DNA of 64,000 nt from Pelagomonas calceolata (GCA_918797485.1 CAKKNE010000004.1:3100001-3164000); one strand, 5' to 3'. Positions 28,281-37,902 are shown, counted from the stretch's first letter. Notes: generated by a model not told the origin, from the letters alone. Numbers and translations: made by a program.

Positions 28281-29734
28281 TTAGCGCGAGAAGATGTTCT
28301 TGAGGCCGCCCTTCTTGCCGAGGACGCGGTTCACGTTCTTGCCGATCCAGTTCAGCGAGTCCTTCTCGGCGGCCGCGATGGCCATGTCGTCGAGGTCCAC
28401 GATCATGCAGCCGTTCTCGTCGCACTGCACCGAGGCCGCGACCTCGGAGCACTTGACCCAGCGCTGCTCGGCCGCGGACTTGCCCGCCGTGATGGCCATG
28501 ATGAGGGCGACGAGCCCATCCTCGCCGGAGCAGGGCGACGGCTTGTCATTGACCAACGCGTCGACGAACGCTAAAGTTTCTTGTTTATAGGCCTCCTTGT
28601 AGCGGCTCATGAAGAAGTCGTACGGTAAATCCGCGTTGCCCGTGAAGTCGGCGGCGTACAGGCGCGCCGTGTTCGGGTACATGTTGTCCGTCTGGATCAT
28701 CGCCTTCGTGCCCAGCACTTCCGCTCGTTGGTCGTAGCCGTACGGGGCCTGTCGACAAACGTCGATGATGGCCTCCTTGCCGTTGGCGTAGCGCACCATG
28801 ATGTTCGCCGTGTCGAACGCCTCCGGTCCCTCCAACTCCAGGATCTTCTTGTCGATGTGGCAAGAACCGGACGCGAGGATCTCGACCGGTTCCGAACCAA
28901 CGAGGTAGCGGGACATGTCGAGGTCGTGGACGGCCATGTCCTTGAAAATGCCGCCGCCGCCTTTCACATACTCGAACGGCGGCGGCGCCGGATCTCTGGA
29001 GCATAACTTCACCGTGATGACGTCGCCGACCTCGCCGCTCACGATGGATCGCTTCACTCTGGCAAAATTGGGATCGAAGCGCCGCTGCAAAGCCGTCATC
29101 AACTTGATGCCGGCCTTGTCGCAGATGCGAATCGCTTCGATGGTCTCGGGCAGATCGGTCGCAATCGGCTTCTCGCAAAACACGTCCTTGCCGGCCGCCG
29201 CGCACTTCGTAATTTGTTCCGCGTGGAAACTGGAGGGCGAGCAGATCCAGACGGCCTGGACGTCGGGGTGGTTGATGACGTCGTCCGAGTCCGCGGACCA
29301 CTCCGGAACAAAATACTGCTTGGCCGCGGCCTCGGCCTTCGAGACCGTGGGGTTCGAGATGATGACGCACTCGGCGTCCTGGGTCTGGGACCTGTGTCGT
29401 GACGGTCTTTCTCTCTCGCTCGCTCGGCGTGGGGATCGAACGCGTCACGCTCCGTGCCACGGGTCTCTCGCCGCACGACCTAGCCCTCACGGCCGCTGGC
29501 ACGACGACGCCCTCGGCGCGCGACAACCCCGTTCAAGTTCAGAAAAGACGCCGCAGCGCGCAGGGCCTCGAGATGCACCAAGCCGATGCGCCCGGCGCCG
29601 ATGACGCCCACTTTCACGACCATCTCCGGCGCCGCCGATGCGGCGCGGCGCACCGTGTTCACTGGCAGCTTGTTGGTCGGCGCCAGAAGCGCCGTCGCGC
29701 CCATCGCGAGCGCTAGCACGAGTTTAGCAGCCAT
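28281..29734 (-). CDS. Gfo/Idh/MocA family dehydrogenase (inositol 2-dehydrogenase-like)
   Basis: Exons 29734-29550 and 29391-28281 join to 431 residues (EALRAA|ASQTQDAE). A 40-residue hydrophobic/basic leader, MAAKLVLALAMGATALLAPT, precedes the Rossmann motif VKVGVIGAGRIGLVHLEAL. Then come AVWICSPSSFHAEQITKCA, the family EKP motif (DVFCEKPIATD) and, in the second domain, GGGGIFKDMAVHDLDMSRYL with the catalytic His/Asp pattern (DxxxHDxD). The closest known group is IolG-type myo-inositol 2-dehydrogenase, an NAD-linked sugar-alcohol oxidase. Sugar specificity cannot be read from sequence. The leader suggests an organelle or the secretory route. Confidence 0.88.
29392..29549 (-). other. Spliceosomal intron in the dehydrogenase gene
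   Basis: On the gene strand GTCTTTTC ... CACGACACAG, followed by GTCCCAGA. This junction restores the Rossmann-domain frame. The 3' end (ACACAG|GTC) recalls introners, but no matching left terminal repeat is seen; it could be a decayed one. Confidence 0.65.
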
Positions 29735-30120
29735 GATGCTCTCCCTTTTTAATGTGCTAAGGATTGCGTTGCTGCAGTGCCGATACGACGCACTGTGTTA
29801 GACTGAAACGACAGCAATAACCACGTTTCTATCTGCAAGAGCGACGTGTGTAGCGCCTGAGATCCTCGGCCGCAACTGGGCTTGTGATCGCGCAGGTGTG
29901 GCTTGGCTCTTTCGGTGCGCCGCGCACGCGCGCTGGAGGCCTCGGAGATTGTCGCAGACGCCTCCGCCAGGACCGATCCAAGCGGCCTCATGCCCAGCAA
30001 AAGGCGGCCGCGGCCGCGCGGCCGCGCAACACCAACATGACTACATATCCGCCGTCGACGGGATATGTTAGGCAGATGTACGTAACGACAAAGGCACACA
30101 TTACTCGCGACGACGGGAAC
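29735..30120. other. Upstream region of the dehydrogenase
   Basis: No gene seen. It has a GCGGCCGCGGCCGCGCGGCCGC-type palindromic run near 30006-30026 and neither of the two promoter motifs. Confidence 0.35.
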
Positions 30121-30780
30121 CTACTTGTACTGCGCCGTGCTATCGCCGCCGAAGAACTCGTCGGGATCGTCCTTTCCGTCGCGCTGCGCCAGCGTCCCCA
30201 GCGTGGCCATGCGCGGCTTCTCCGCCGGCGCGGACGCCTTCGACGCGGCCGTCGTCGACGGAGCGGATGGCGCGGCCGACGCGAGGGCGGCCTCGAAGGC
30301 AGCCTGGTTTTGCGCCGGGCCGTCGCCCGTGAACCGTGCGAGCCGCGCCGCGCGCGCCTCGTCGACGTCGCGCGCGCTGGCCTTCGGTGCGGGTCGCGCT
30401 GCCCTTTGAGGCATTCGCGGCATCTGCGGTCGGTGGCCGGTGTTATAGCAGTAGAACCTGTGCGCAAATCAACCAGTGAGTCGAGTTTACGAGACCCACA
30501 CTGTCACGCCATCGAGCTGGCGTCGCGTCGATGGCGTGGAGATCACGATTCATTTATGCACTGACGTGGACGCGGCGGCCGCAGCGGCGACGAGCAGCGC
30601 GTTCTGCCAGGCGGGCAGGCCTTCACCACTACTACCTGCCGCCGCCCCTTCCGCCTGGGCGTCGTAGGTGCGGCTGTACGACCCGTCGGGGTTCTTCTTC
30701 AAGCCCGGTCCTGGGGTGAATGAGACATCAGCATGGACGGCCGCAAAGAGGCTCGCGGCGAGCACGCTGAGGCGCAACAT
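30121..30780 (-). CDS. Small secretory-pathway membrane-anchored protein
   Basis: Exons 30780-30572 and 30457-30121 join in frame to 181 residues after an introner is removed. A signal peptide (MLRLSVLAASLFAAVHA) is followed by about 40 polar residues (FTPGPGLKKNPDGSYSRTYD). A single membrane span (LPAWQNALLVAAAAAAFYCY) crosses the exon junction. The cytosolic Ala/Pro/Arg-rich tail includes ARAARLARFTGDGPAQNQ and ends DDPDEFFGGDSTAQYK. The fact that the two exons together rebuild the membrane span is good support for the splice. No family recognised. Divergent from the rhomboid gene. Confidence 0.7.
30458..30571 (-). mobile_element. Introner 6 (reverse strand)
   Basis: On the gene strand the target copy is GTCCACGT, then CAGTGCATAAATGA, the inner hairpin CACGCCATCGA...TCGATGGCGTG, and the right end GATTTGCGCACAG before GTTCTACT. 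Only 4 of 8 target bases still match, the most decayed of the six. Confidence 0.83.
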
Positions 30781-30879
30781 GGCTGCGGCTATTTTGAGAA
30801 AGCGATTACTGCTTGTTCGTTTCCGTGTTTGCGCGTTGGCTGGCCCGCTGTCCACGGTTTTTTGGCCGGAAAACCCGTA

Positions 30880-30902
30880 CTAGTGTGTTACAGGACGCTA
30901 GC
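30880..30902 (+). promoter_or_regulatory. CTAG palindrome element 6
   Basis: CTAGTGTGTTAC-AGGA-CGCTAGC, 100 bases from the reverse-strand ATG and 147 from the rhomboid ATG. Confidence 0.7.
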
Positions 30903-31049
30903 TCGCACCTCGTCTTGCACTTTTCACGCTACCGTGTAGCAGTGCTCACCCCAGCTGTCGACAAGCGCGGGCTCTAAGCCAAACCGTGCGCGGAGTTTGC
31001 AACCACTGGCGTGCGACGTAACCCCGCGCCAGCCTAAGGACACGCAGCC

Positions 31050-31992
31050 ATGCTCATCGCTGCAGCGCGCCGCGCCGCGCCCCGAGCTGCACCCTGCTGC
31101 ATTGGCACTGTACGCACTGCAACGCGCCGAGCCCACCAGCTCCCGCGCGCCGCGACCACCGCTCCGAGAAGGCCAAAAATAACGACGCCGAGGCGGTCCT
31201 TCCTCGCGCTGCCGCAGGGCGAAGCTTTACCTGTGGTCGGCGGCCTCATCGGCGCCAATTGTTTGGTGTATGGCGCGTGGCAGGTCGTCGACCCGCGCGT
31301 GATGACGCGGCACTTCACGCTGTCGAACGACGACGTCCTCCAATACCCGCACACGCTCGTCACGAGCTTTTTTAGTCATGCGAGCGGCTGGCACCTTCTG
31401 GGGAACATGGTGACGTTGTTTTTCTTCGGCCCCGAAGCCATCGGCGCGCTGGGCGCGGCGCGCTTCCTCGCGGTTTATGGAGGGGCTGGATTAGTCGCGA
31501 ACAGCGCCCAGCTGGCCACAAACGCCTACGCGAATATGAGGCGCGACCCGTACTTCCGCACGCGATCACCTAGATGCCTAGGGGCGTCGGGCGCCGTGAA
31601 CGCGGCCGTGGCCTACGGCTGTTTGTTAAATCCGTGGCGCATGATCATCGTGTTCGCCGAGTTCCTGCCGCTGCGTCGGCGCCCGGCGTCCGTCCTATTC
31701 AGCGTGCGAGCGTCGCGATGGTCGCGGCGATGGCGTACTGGTGGGAATTCTACCTCCACGCCATCGACTGAGCGCATAAATGGCGTATGAGCTGTCACGC
31801 CATCGCCGCGACGCCATCGACGCGACGCCATCGACGCGACTCGTTCCCCGCGCAGCGCTGCCCGCGCTTTTATATGGAGGCGCGTTCCTCGCCAAGGACC
31901 TCGGCGCTTTGTTCGATGTACACATCCCCTACGTGTCGGACCGCGCGCACGGCATCGCCCACGGCGCGCACGTCGGCGGCACCCTTGTATGA
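31050..31992 (+). CDS. Rhomboid intramembrane protease, probably mitochondrial (PARL-like)
   Basis: Exons 31050-31674 and 31856-31992 join to 253 residues. The first 45 residues are rich in Arg and Ala with no acidic residues, a mitochondrial presequence type. The membrane core has HTLVTSFFSHASGWHLLGNM (the rhomboid HxxxN region), CLGASGAVNAAVAYG with catalytic Ser180 in GASG, and the last span IAHGAHVGGTL with catalytic His247. Both active-site residues are present, so the enzyme should be active. Splicing at 31674/31856 gives EFLPLPLPALLYGGAFLA and rejoins the last span that carries the His; without it the protein would be dead. Mitochondrial rhomboids process dynamin-like GTPases and other inner-membrane proteins. 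Confidence 0.85.
31675..31855 (+). other. Intron of the rhomboid gene, introner-related
   Basis: GTCGGCGCCCGGCGTCC at the 5' end and TTCCCCGCGCAG at the 3' end. It contains several CGCCATCGACGCG motifs typical of introners. The flanking exons both carry CGCTGC, a possible target duplication. Confidence 0.75.
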
Positions 31993-32494
31993 TATACGGC
32001 GTCCTCGTGTCACATTGAGAGAGAGAGACGATGACGATTAGTACACCTGACGTTGTCCGAGCGCGCCTCTGAGGACAACCCTTACTTCCAGTCTTTGCCG
32101 ACTTCCTTCCGAGTCTCCCTGCTCTCTTCGTGTCGCGTCGACTGGCGTCTGTGGCGCTTGCTTATCCTTTCGCGCGCAGGTCGGCGTCGGCGCGTTCTTC
32201 CTGATGGGTCGCCGGGGACAGTTCCGGCGGTGGAAGTAGGTTCTTCGTAATTGTCTTTGTAGTTTCGATGGCGTTTGGGGAGTCGTCCGTCGGCGATACG
32301 GGTTTTGGCAGCAGCTTCGCAGACCCAGCTCTTGTCTTGCAAGGCCAATTCGAGCCCACAGACTTCAATCCTTGTCACACAATTGTATTCGCTTATATTT
32401 CACGCCCAGGGCCTGACCTCGCACCCCTTGTAAACAGCCGAGAGTAAAATCTCCTCTCAATCTCTCAGACAGTCACAAAACTCCCATTCACAAC
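31993..32494. other. Intergenic stretch
   Basis: No gene supported. A GAGAGAGAGA tract lies near 32020, and a Thr/Pro-like open frame on the reverse strand looks spurious. Immediately upstream of the lectin ATG the sequence is AT-richer (ACAGTCACAAAACTCCCATT). Confidence 0.4.
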
Positions 32495-33703
32495 ATGGCT
32501 ACTACGCTCAACACAATCCCAGCTGAGGAAGGCGACACGCTGTTACCCAAGAAGCCTCAGGCATCGCTTAAATTCCAAGCGCACATGGGCGCCGCGAACG
32601 CGTCGACGAAAGCGAAGAAGGTCGTCGGCGCCGTGGCCGTGGCGGCCTTAGTTCTGGGAGTGCTCGCGGCGACGAGCGTATGGGCCGGCGTCGCGCCGGC
32701 GCGCACGAACTTGAGCTCGAGCGCCAAGAATCAGCAGATTAAGTTATACGCGGACCCGTCGAAGTGCCTTACCGCTACTGGAACCGAGGTAGGTGACAAG
32801 CTAGTGATATCGACGTGCGGCGGCGGTGGTGGCCACGGTACGAAGCTCGCGACTCAGCAGTTCACCTACTCCGAGAAGAACGGGCGCGGCCAAATCACCC
32901 ATGGCAACTTGTGCGTGAGCAAGGAACCCGGCTCAGCTGTCTCGGACGCGATGTTGTTGTGGTGGTGCGACTCTGGCGACTCTGACGAGAACTTAATCTG
33001 GGAAACGGATGAATCCAAAAATGGGTACAAGCACATATCGTTCCCGTGGTTTGACGGCTCGCACCTCTGCATCGATGCGGAGAACACCAAGGACGGCAGC
33101 CCCGTGACCGCGGTCAAGTGTAGCTCGCAAAAGTTGAAGCAGCAGCAATGGGAGATCACCTCCGACGTGCGCCCGACGTCTCAGCAAATCAAGTTAGCTG
33201 ATGCCAACAAGGTCGGCATGCGGCGTCCTTATTGGTAAATTGCGCGTGCCGCGGCATACGCCATCGACGCCCCGATTCCCGCGCAGTGCCTAGCCGTCCG
33301 CAACCCGTCGACCGCGAAGAAGGGCTCGCCGGTGGAGGTCTACGACTGCGCCTCCAAAGCTGACGCGGAGAAGGAGGGGCAGGCCTGGTACTATGATGTG
33401 TCGCATGGCGGCTGTTTCATCAAGTTCGTCTACGGCGATACGGACCTGTGCGTGAACGCATTGGGTGGCAAGCACTTTCAGGACGGCGACGCCTTCGGCC
33501 TCTTCGATTGCACGTATACGAAGCAGGAGGAGCTCCAATTCATCGGGAGCGAGCTTCCCTCGTACATAGAGCTCTCCGCTACCAATTCGCAGTATACCAT
33601 GACGCCCCAGTCTTGTGTGGGCAAAATGGACTGCAACCCGAAGAACGGCGAGAAGGTCGTCGGAACGAGCGAATGGCCGCCCGCGGAATGGACGCGGGTG
33701 TGA
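32495..33703 (+). CDS. Type II membrane lectin with ricin-B-like beta-trefoil
   Basis: Exons 32495-33211 and 33287-33703 join in phase 0 (DANK|CLAVRN) to 377 residues. A 40-residue cytosolic head precedes a signal anchor at about residues 42-66 (KVVGAVAVAALVLGVLAATS). Two ricin-type lobes follow: QQIKLYADPSKCLTATG ... LVISTCGG with ENLIWETDE, HLCIDAENTKDGSPVTAVKC with QQQWEITSD; then QIKLADANK|CLAVRNPSTA with VEVYDC ... QAWYYD and DLCVNALGGKHFQDGDAFGL. The CLxxxxxxxxxGxxVxxxxC plus QxW pattern is the family signature. Probably Golgi or cell-surface carbohydrate binding; ligand unknown. Confidence 0.82.
33212..33286 (+). other. Short intron of the lectin gene, introner-related
   Basis: 75 bases. 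It starts GTCGGCATGCGGCGTCC and ends GATTCCCGCGCAG, with CGCCATCGACGCC inside. Both ends resemble the intron of the neighbouring rhomboid gene. Confidence 0.8.
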
Positions 33704-33815
33704 GCTCCCACCACGTAGGAGCGCTCACCTTGGCAAGTCAGGTGGAGCGCTGCTCACGAAGCATCCCCTCCCTCCCTCCCCTCCTCCTCCCCCAGAAGAG
33801 TAATTATACCATCAC

Positions 33816-33840
33816 GCTAGTGCCTTTAAAGGCCGCTAGC
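33816..33840 (+). promoter_or_regulatory. CTAG palindrome element 7
   Basis: GCTAGTGCCTTTAAAGGCCGCTAGC, a diverged copy with its own inner palindrome (GCCTTTAAAGGC). 210 bases before the Csm1-like ATG, in the gene-free 33704-34050 interval. Confidence 0.65.
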
Positions 33841-34050
33841 TCAGTTTTTTGACTTTTGACTTTGGAGTTTGGACAGCCAACCGCGTTCGACGCGCAGCGC
33901 TGCTCAACAGTTCAAAAAATACAAAGGCACGGCAATCTCTGCTGATAAAGCACTGGTCTGATCGCTGCAGCAAAAAACCGCCTCCAACAGCCCAGGCGCG
34001 CAAAACGCTCCAACAGCCACAGACAGACGCCGCCGACGCGCAAAGCAGCC

Positions 34051-34857
34051 ATGTCGGAACCGCGCAGCTCCCGCCGCGCCAAGAAGGCCGTCAACTACGA
34101 GGAGCCGAAGCCCCTCTCGACGCGCGAGATCCGCGCGCGCATGAGCCAGGACTCCGAGGAGAAAAAGTCCCGGAAGCGCGCCAACTCCGAGACGAGCACG
34201 GGGTCCTCCGCCGCGAAGAAACCAAAATCTTCCACAACTCCCGCTCCCAAAAAACCCGCCGCGAAGAAGACGCCGCGCCGTTTGGAGGAAACGCTCGCCG
34301 CCGAGTCGTCGACGAAGAAGAAGCCCGCGGCGCGCACACCCAAAACGCCGACGAGCGACAAGGCGCGCGCGCGCCACGCCGCCGCCGTGTCGACGGAGGC
34401 CGACGAGTCGACGAAGGCGGCGCGCGCCGAGGCCAGGGCCTGGCGCGACAAGTACCGAGCCCTCGAGAAGGAGCGCGTGACCCAGGCCGAGCGCGAGAAG
34501 GACCGAAGTGATGGGCGCGCCGCGCGCCTCGAGGCTTTGTGTAGGGAGCAGGAACGGCGCCTGAAGGCGTACGAAGAGCTCACGGGCTGCTCTTTGAAAG
34601 TCTTCGCGCTCGAGGCGACGGAGGACGAGGAGGTCGAGTGCGTCGCGACGTCGAACTTCACGGATCGCAAGCTGGAATTTAGGTTGGAGGTGCCGCGCGG
34701 CGGCGCCGAGCGGATCTACTTCGAGGCGGGCGCCGGCGCGGAGTGCCTCGACGAGGGCATGGAGTCGTCGCCGATCGAGTTCGACCGGGACCAGTTCCCG
34801 CGCTTCCTGTCACGGATCCTCGCGCGCGTGCACCGGTCGGAGGAGTCGGCGCTCTAA
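34051..34857 (+). CDS. Csm1/Pcs1-like kinetochore protein with an N-terminal shugoshin-type motif
   Basis: 268 residues. The N-terminus SSRRAKKAVNYEEPKPLS resembles the basic (N/S)YxEPxL motif of shugoshin C-termini that binds phosphorylated histone H2A. A long basic, Lys/Ser/Pro-rich disordered segment follows, then a coiled coil at about residues 125-175 (ARAWRDKYRALEKERVTQAE). The C-terminal globular part, ELTGCSLKVFALEA ... VECVATSNFTDRKLEFRLEV ... MESSPIEFDRDQFPRFLSRI, resembles the RWD-like domain of monopolin subunit Csm1/Pcs1. In yeasts that complex crosslinks kinetochores and shapes rDNA chromatin. Assignment is by pattern and order of parts, not strong identity. Other RWD kinetochore proteins are alternatives. 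Confidence 0.55.
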   Translation: MSEPRSSRRAKKAVNYEEPKPLSTREIRARMSQDSEEKKSRKRANSETSTGSSAAKKPKSSTTPAPKKPAAKKTPRRLEETLAAESSTKKKPAARTPKTPTSDKARARHAAAVSTEADESTKAARAEARAWRDKYRALEKERVTQAEREKDRSDGRAARLEALCREQERRLKAYEELTGCSLKVFALEATEDEEVECVATSNFTDRKLEFRLEVPRGGAERIYFEAGAGAECLDEGMESSPIEFDRDQFPRFLSRILARVHRSEESAL

Positions 34858-34952
34858 GCTTTGTGTCCCTAGTTTCGCCCTCGACGACGGCACGTCGATG
34901 GCGTTGGTGTGTCCCTACTCGCTTTCGGCGCGTCGATACCACGTATACTTAT

Positions 34953-35666
34953 TCACAAAAACGCCGTCGCGAGACTCGTGGCGACGAGCCCCAGCATCAG
35001 GGGCGCCCGCAGGTTTTGAGGCGCGAAGTTGTTGACCATCAACAGCGGAAACATGACCGGCATCAAGAACTGCATCAAGGCGCTCACCAGCTGCATCGCG
35101 AGCATCACGAAGGCCAGGACGCCCACAACAAGTAATGGCGGCGGCACCGTCTTGATCAGGGCCTCGACGAACGGCGGTACCTCGATCTGCGGCATCTCCA
35201 TTGGTTGCGGTGCGCCGCCCCGCCGTCTCCCCCCAACCGGCACGCCGTTCACGTAAAACGCCATGCCCGGCCCGCCCCCGAAGTGCATCCCGCCCATGGG
35301 CATGCCCCCGAAGGCCATGCCCGGGCCGCCCATGGCCCCGCCGAAGAACTGGCGGAACAGCTCCTCGGGGTCGACGTGCGGCGCGCCGGACCCGCCCTGG
35401 TCGACGCTCCTTGAACCATCCTTGCCGTAGCGGTCGTAGGCCGCCCGCTTCTGCGGGTCGCTCAGCGCGTCGTAGGCCTCGGCGACGCGCTTAAAGTTTT
35501 CTTCCGCAGCCTTTTGCTCGGCCTGGGATTTCGAGGACCACTTGTCGGGGTGCCACTTGACGGCCGCTCGTCGGTATGCTTTTTTCAGGGCGGCCTCGTC
35601 GCAATTACGGTCGACGCCGAGCACTTTGTAGTAGTCGTCGCTCGCGACGTTGCTCGTCGAGGCCAT
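34953..35666 (-). CDS. Membrane-anchored DnaJ-type co-chaperone
   Basis: 237 residues. A complete J domain, residues 11-82 ([20 protein letters not shown] ... [10 protein letters not shown] ... [18 protein letters not shown]), has the HPD motif that stimulates Hsp70 ATPase. A Gly/Met/Phe-rich region follows. A hydrophobic C-terminal half has one or two membrane spans ([32 protein letters not shown]). The layout recalls ER-membrane J proteins, but no signal peptide or lumenal domain is seen, so the J domain likely faces the cytosol. Single exon. It converges with the Csm1-like gene and diverges from the SDR fusion. Confidence 0.85.
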   Translation of the reverse strand: MASTSNVASDDYYKVLGVDRNCDEAALKKAYRRAAVKWHPDKWSSKSQAEQKAAEENFKRVAEAYDALSDPQKRAAYDRYGKDGSRSVDQGGSGAPHVDPEELFRQFFGGAMGGPGMAFGGMPMGGMHFGGGPGMAFYVNGVPVGGRRRGGAPQPMEMPQIEVPPFVEALIKTVPPPLLVVGVLAFVMLAMQLVSALMQFLMPVMFPLLMVNNFAPQNLRAPLMLGLVATSLATAFL

Positions 35667-35900
35667 TGTTGTGGTGCTCTATATAACCGGGCACGTGCTC
35701 TATATGTCCGGCCGCGCGACGCGTATTGCTTGCACAACGCGTGGCAGCTGCTGCTGAATGTGAGGGCTACCCGTCGACTGCGAACGAGCCTGGGTCGTGT
35801 GCGCTGCTTCGATGGGCACACACAGCGACCACCTATTTGTTCTGCAGGCAGGCGTGCGTGCTTTAGAGGCTGTTTTAAGGTTGCCAAATGCTGGCGTCGC

Positions 35901-35923
35901 CTAGCGTGCAGAGAGACACTAGC
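35901..35923 (-). promoter_or_regulatory. CTAG palindrome element 8
   Basis: CTAGCG-TGCA-GAGAGACACTAGC, 235 bases from the DnaJ ATG and 155 from the SDR ATG. It is the only sequence of note in 35667-36078, apart from a twice-repeated CACTGC..CCCAAAACT.CG phrase near 35950-36035. Confidence 0.65.
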
Positions 35924-36078
35924 GTGCCAAGCAACAGCCTCATAAATCAACCACTGCGACCCAAAACTCGCATCGATTGCAGCATTACGCACTGCTATCA
36001 ATTGCCTATACACTGCGGCCCAAAACTACGCGCCGTTTGCAGCACTCTGCTGCGCAGCAGTGCAGCACACATTGCAGC

Positions 36079-37902
36079 ATGCGAGTCGTCATCACCGGTG
36101 GTGCAGGCTACCTCGGCCAGTGCCTCGCCAGAGGCATCCTGCGCCGAGGAGCACTGCGGACGCACAAGCACGGCGAAACAAAAGTCTCGTCCATAGTGCT
36201 CGCGGATCGCGCCGCGCCAACACGCTGGCACCACGAAGAAGTCCAAGAGAAGACGAAATTGATGATAGGAGACGTGGGAGACGCGGCCTTCGTCGACAGC
36301 CTCCTCGCCGACGCGACGGACGTCTCGATCTTCCACATGGGTGCCGTCATGTCCGGCGACGGCGAGCGAGACTTCGACGGCTGCATCCGCACGAACCTCC
36401 ACGGCACAATCAACGTGCTCGAGGCGGCGCGGCGTGCGCCGGGCCGGCCGAAGGTGGTGTATGCGTCGGCTGGCGCGACGCTGGGCGCCGGTGCGCCGAC
36501 GGACTGGGTCACCTCCCAGGATGTCGTGGGCGATTTCAGTCGCGCGACGCCGCACACGACCTACGGCGCTACCAAAGCCTGCGGCGAATTACTCCTCGCG
36601 GACTACTCGCGGCGCGGTTTTTTAGATGGACGCGGCCTGCGGCTGCCGACGATCTGCGTGCGCGCGGGCGCGCCCAATGCGGCCACTACCGGCTGTTTCT
36701 CGAGCGTGGTACGAGAAACGCTCGCGGGCCGTGATACTGTGCTGCCAATTGCTCCGGACATTATCCACGCAGTCGCGGGAACGCAGAACTGCGTGAATGG
36801 ACTGATCGACTTGCACGACGCGCCCAACGCCGACGATGTCTTGGGCTTCGACCGCACGGTCTTCCTGCCGGCCTGTCCCGTGACGCTCGACGAGCTCCAC
36901 GCCGCGACGGTCGCCGCCTGCGCGCCGGAGGATCGCAAAAAATTAGGCCGCGTGTCATACGCCGTCGACGAGGCCCTCTCCGCCGCGGTGGGCTCGTTTC
37001 CGTCCCGGATCGACAGCACGCGGGCGGAGGCCCTGGGCCTCGCGCCCGCGGCGCCGCCGGCCGCCCTCGTCCGAGAGTACTGCGAGACCTTCCCGGGCGA
37101 CCTTGCGGTCGGTGTCAACGCCAATGATGAGACAACTGTTGCTGAAGACGACGACGACGTGGCGGTCGCTGTAGTCACCGGGGGCGGCTCGGGCATCGGC
37201 CGGGCCGTGGCGATACGCTTGGCGCGGGGCGGCTGGGCGGGCGGGCGGCGCGTGCGCGTCGTAATAGCGGGCCGGCGGGCGAAAGCTCTGGAGGAGACCA
37301 AGGCCCTGTGCGGACCCGACGCCGACGTCGTGTGCGTGCCGACGGACGTGACCCGGGAGCGCGACGTCACGAGGCTTTTCGCGCGCTCGAAGCGCTGCGA
37401 CCTGCTGTTCAACAACGCCGGCGTGAACGTGGGGCCGACGTCGGTGGAGGCGATGAGCCTTTCGGACTGGCGCTGGGTCGTCGGCACGAACCTCGACGCG
37501 GCGTTCCACGTCGCGCGCGAGGCGTTCAAACTCATGACAACGCACGGCGGCGGGCGCATAGTCAACAACGGCTCCGTGTCGGCGGCGGCGCCGCGGCCGG
37601 GCTCCGTCGCGTACACGGCGTCGAAGCACGCGGTGACGGGCCTCACGAAGAGCCTCGCGCTGGACGGGCGACCGTTCGACATCGCGGCGGGGCAGATCGA
37701 CTTCGGCAACGTCGTCTCCGCCATCTCGGACGGCATGGCCACGGGTATGCCACAGGCCGACGGCTCGGTCCGGCCCGAGGCGCGTATGGAGGCGTCCGAC
37801 GCCGCCGACGCCGTGTTCTACATGGCAAGTCTGCCGCTGTCGGCGAACGTGCTACAGATGACGGTGATGGCGTCGAAAATGCCACTTGTGGGGCGGGGGT
37901 AA
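36079..37902 (+). CDS. Fusion of an extended SDR (D-erythronate dehydrogenase-like) and a classical SDR
   Basis: 607 residues with two NAD(P)-binding domains. The first (residues 1 to about 335) starts MRVVITGGAGYLGQCLARGI, has a DVSIFHMGAVMSGDGERDFD segment and a TTYGATKACGELL active site (YxxxK). This layout fits DenD-type oxidation of D-erythronate and related sugar-acid epimerases/dehydrogenases. The second (about 362-607) has VAVVTGGGSGIGRAVAIRLA, LLFNNAGVNVGP (NNAG), NNGSVSAAAPRPGSVAYTAS with catalytic Ser and Y512xxxK516. Both active sites look intact. The fused pair might carry out two consecutive oxidoreductions; that is inference. Intronless. The ATG at 36079 lies directly before the first strand. 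Confidence 0.85.
   Translation: MRVVITGGAGYLGQCLARGILRRGALRTHKHGETKVSSIVLADRAAPTRWHHEEVQEKTKLMIGDVGDAAFVDSLLADATDVSIFHMGAVMSGDGERDFDGCIRTNLHGTINVLEAARRAPGRPKVVYASAGATLGAGAPTDWVTSQDVVGDFSRATPHTTYGATKACGELLLADYSRRGFLDGRGLRLPTICVRAGAPNAATTGCFSSVVRETLAGRDTVLPIAPDIIHAVAGTQNCVNGLIDLHDAPNADDVLGFDRTVFLPACPVTLDELHAATVAACAPEDRKKLGRVSYAVDEALSAAVGSFPSRIDSTRAEALGLAPAAPPAALVREYCETFPGDLAVGVNANDETTVAEDDDDVAVAVVTGGGSGIGRAVAIRLARGGWAGGRRVRVVIAGRRAKALEETKALCGPDADVVCVPTDVTRERDVTRLFARSKRCDLLFNNAGVNVGPTSVEAMSLSDWRWVVGTNLDAAFHVAREAFKLMTTHGGGRIVNNGSVSAAAPRPGSVAYTASKHAVTGLTKSLALDGRPFDIAAGQIDFGNVVSAISDGMATGMPQADGSVRPEARMEASDAADAVFYMASLPLSANVLQMTVMASKMPLVGRG

Noticed and set aside
29099-29526. Alternative reverse frames near the dehydrogenase intron
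   Set aside because: Only the spliced reading joins the Rossmann motif to the EKP domain in one frame.
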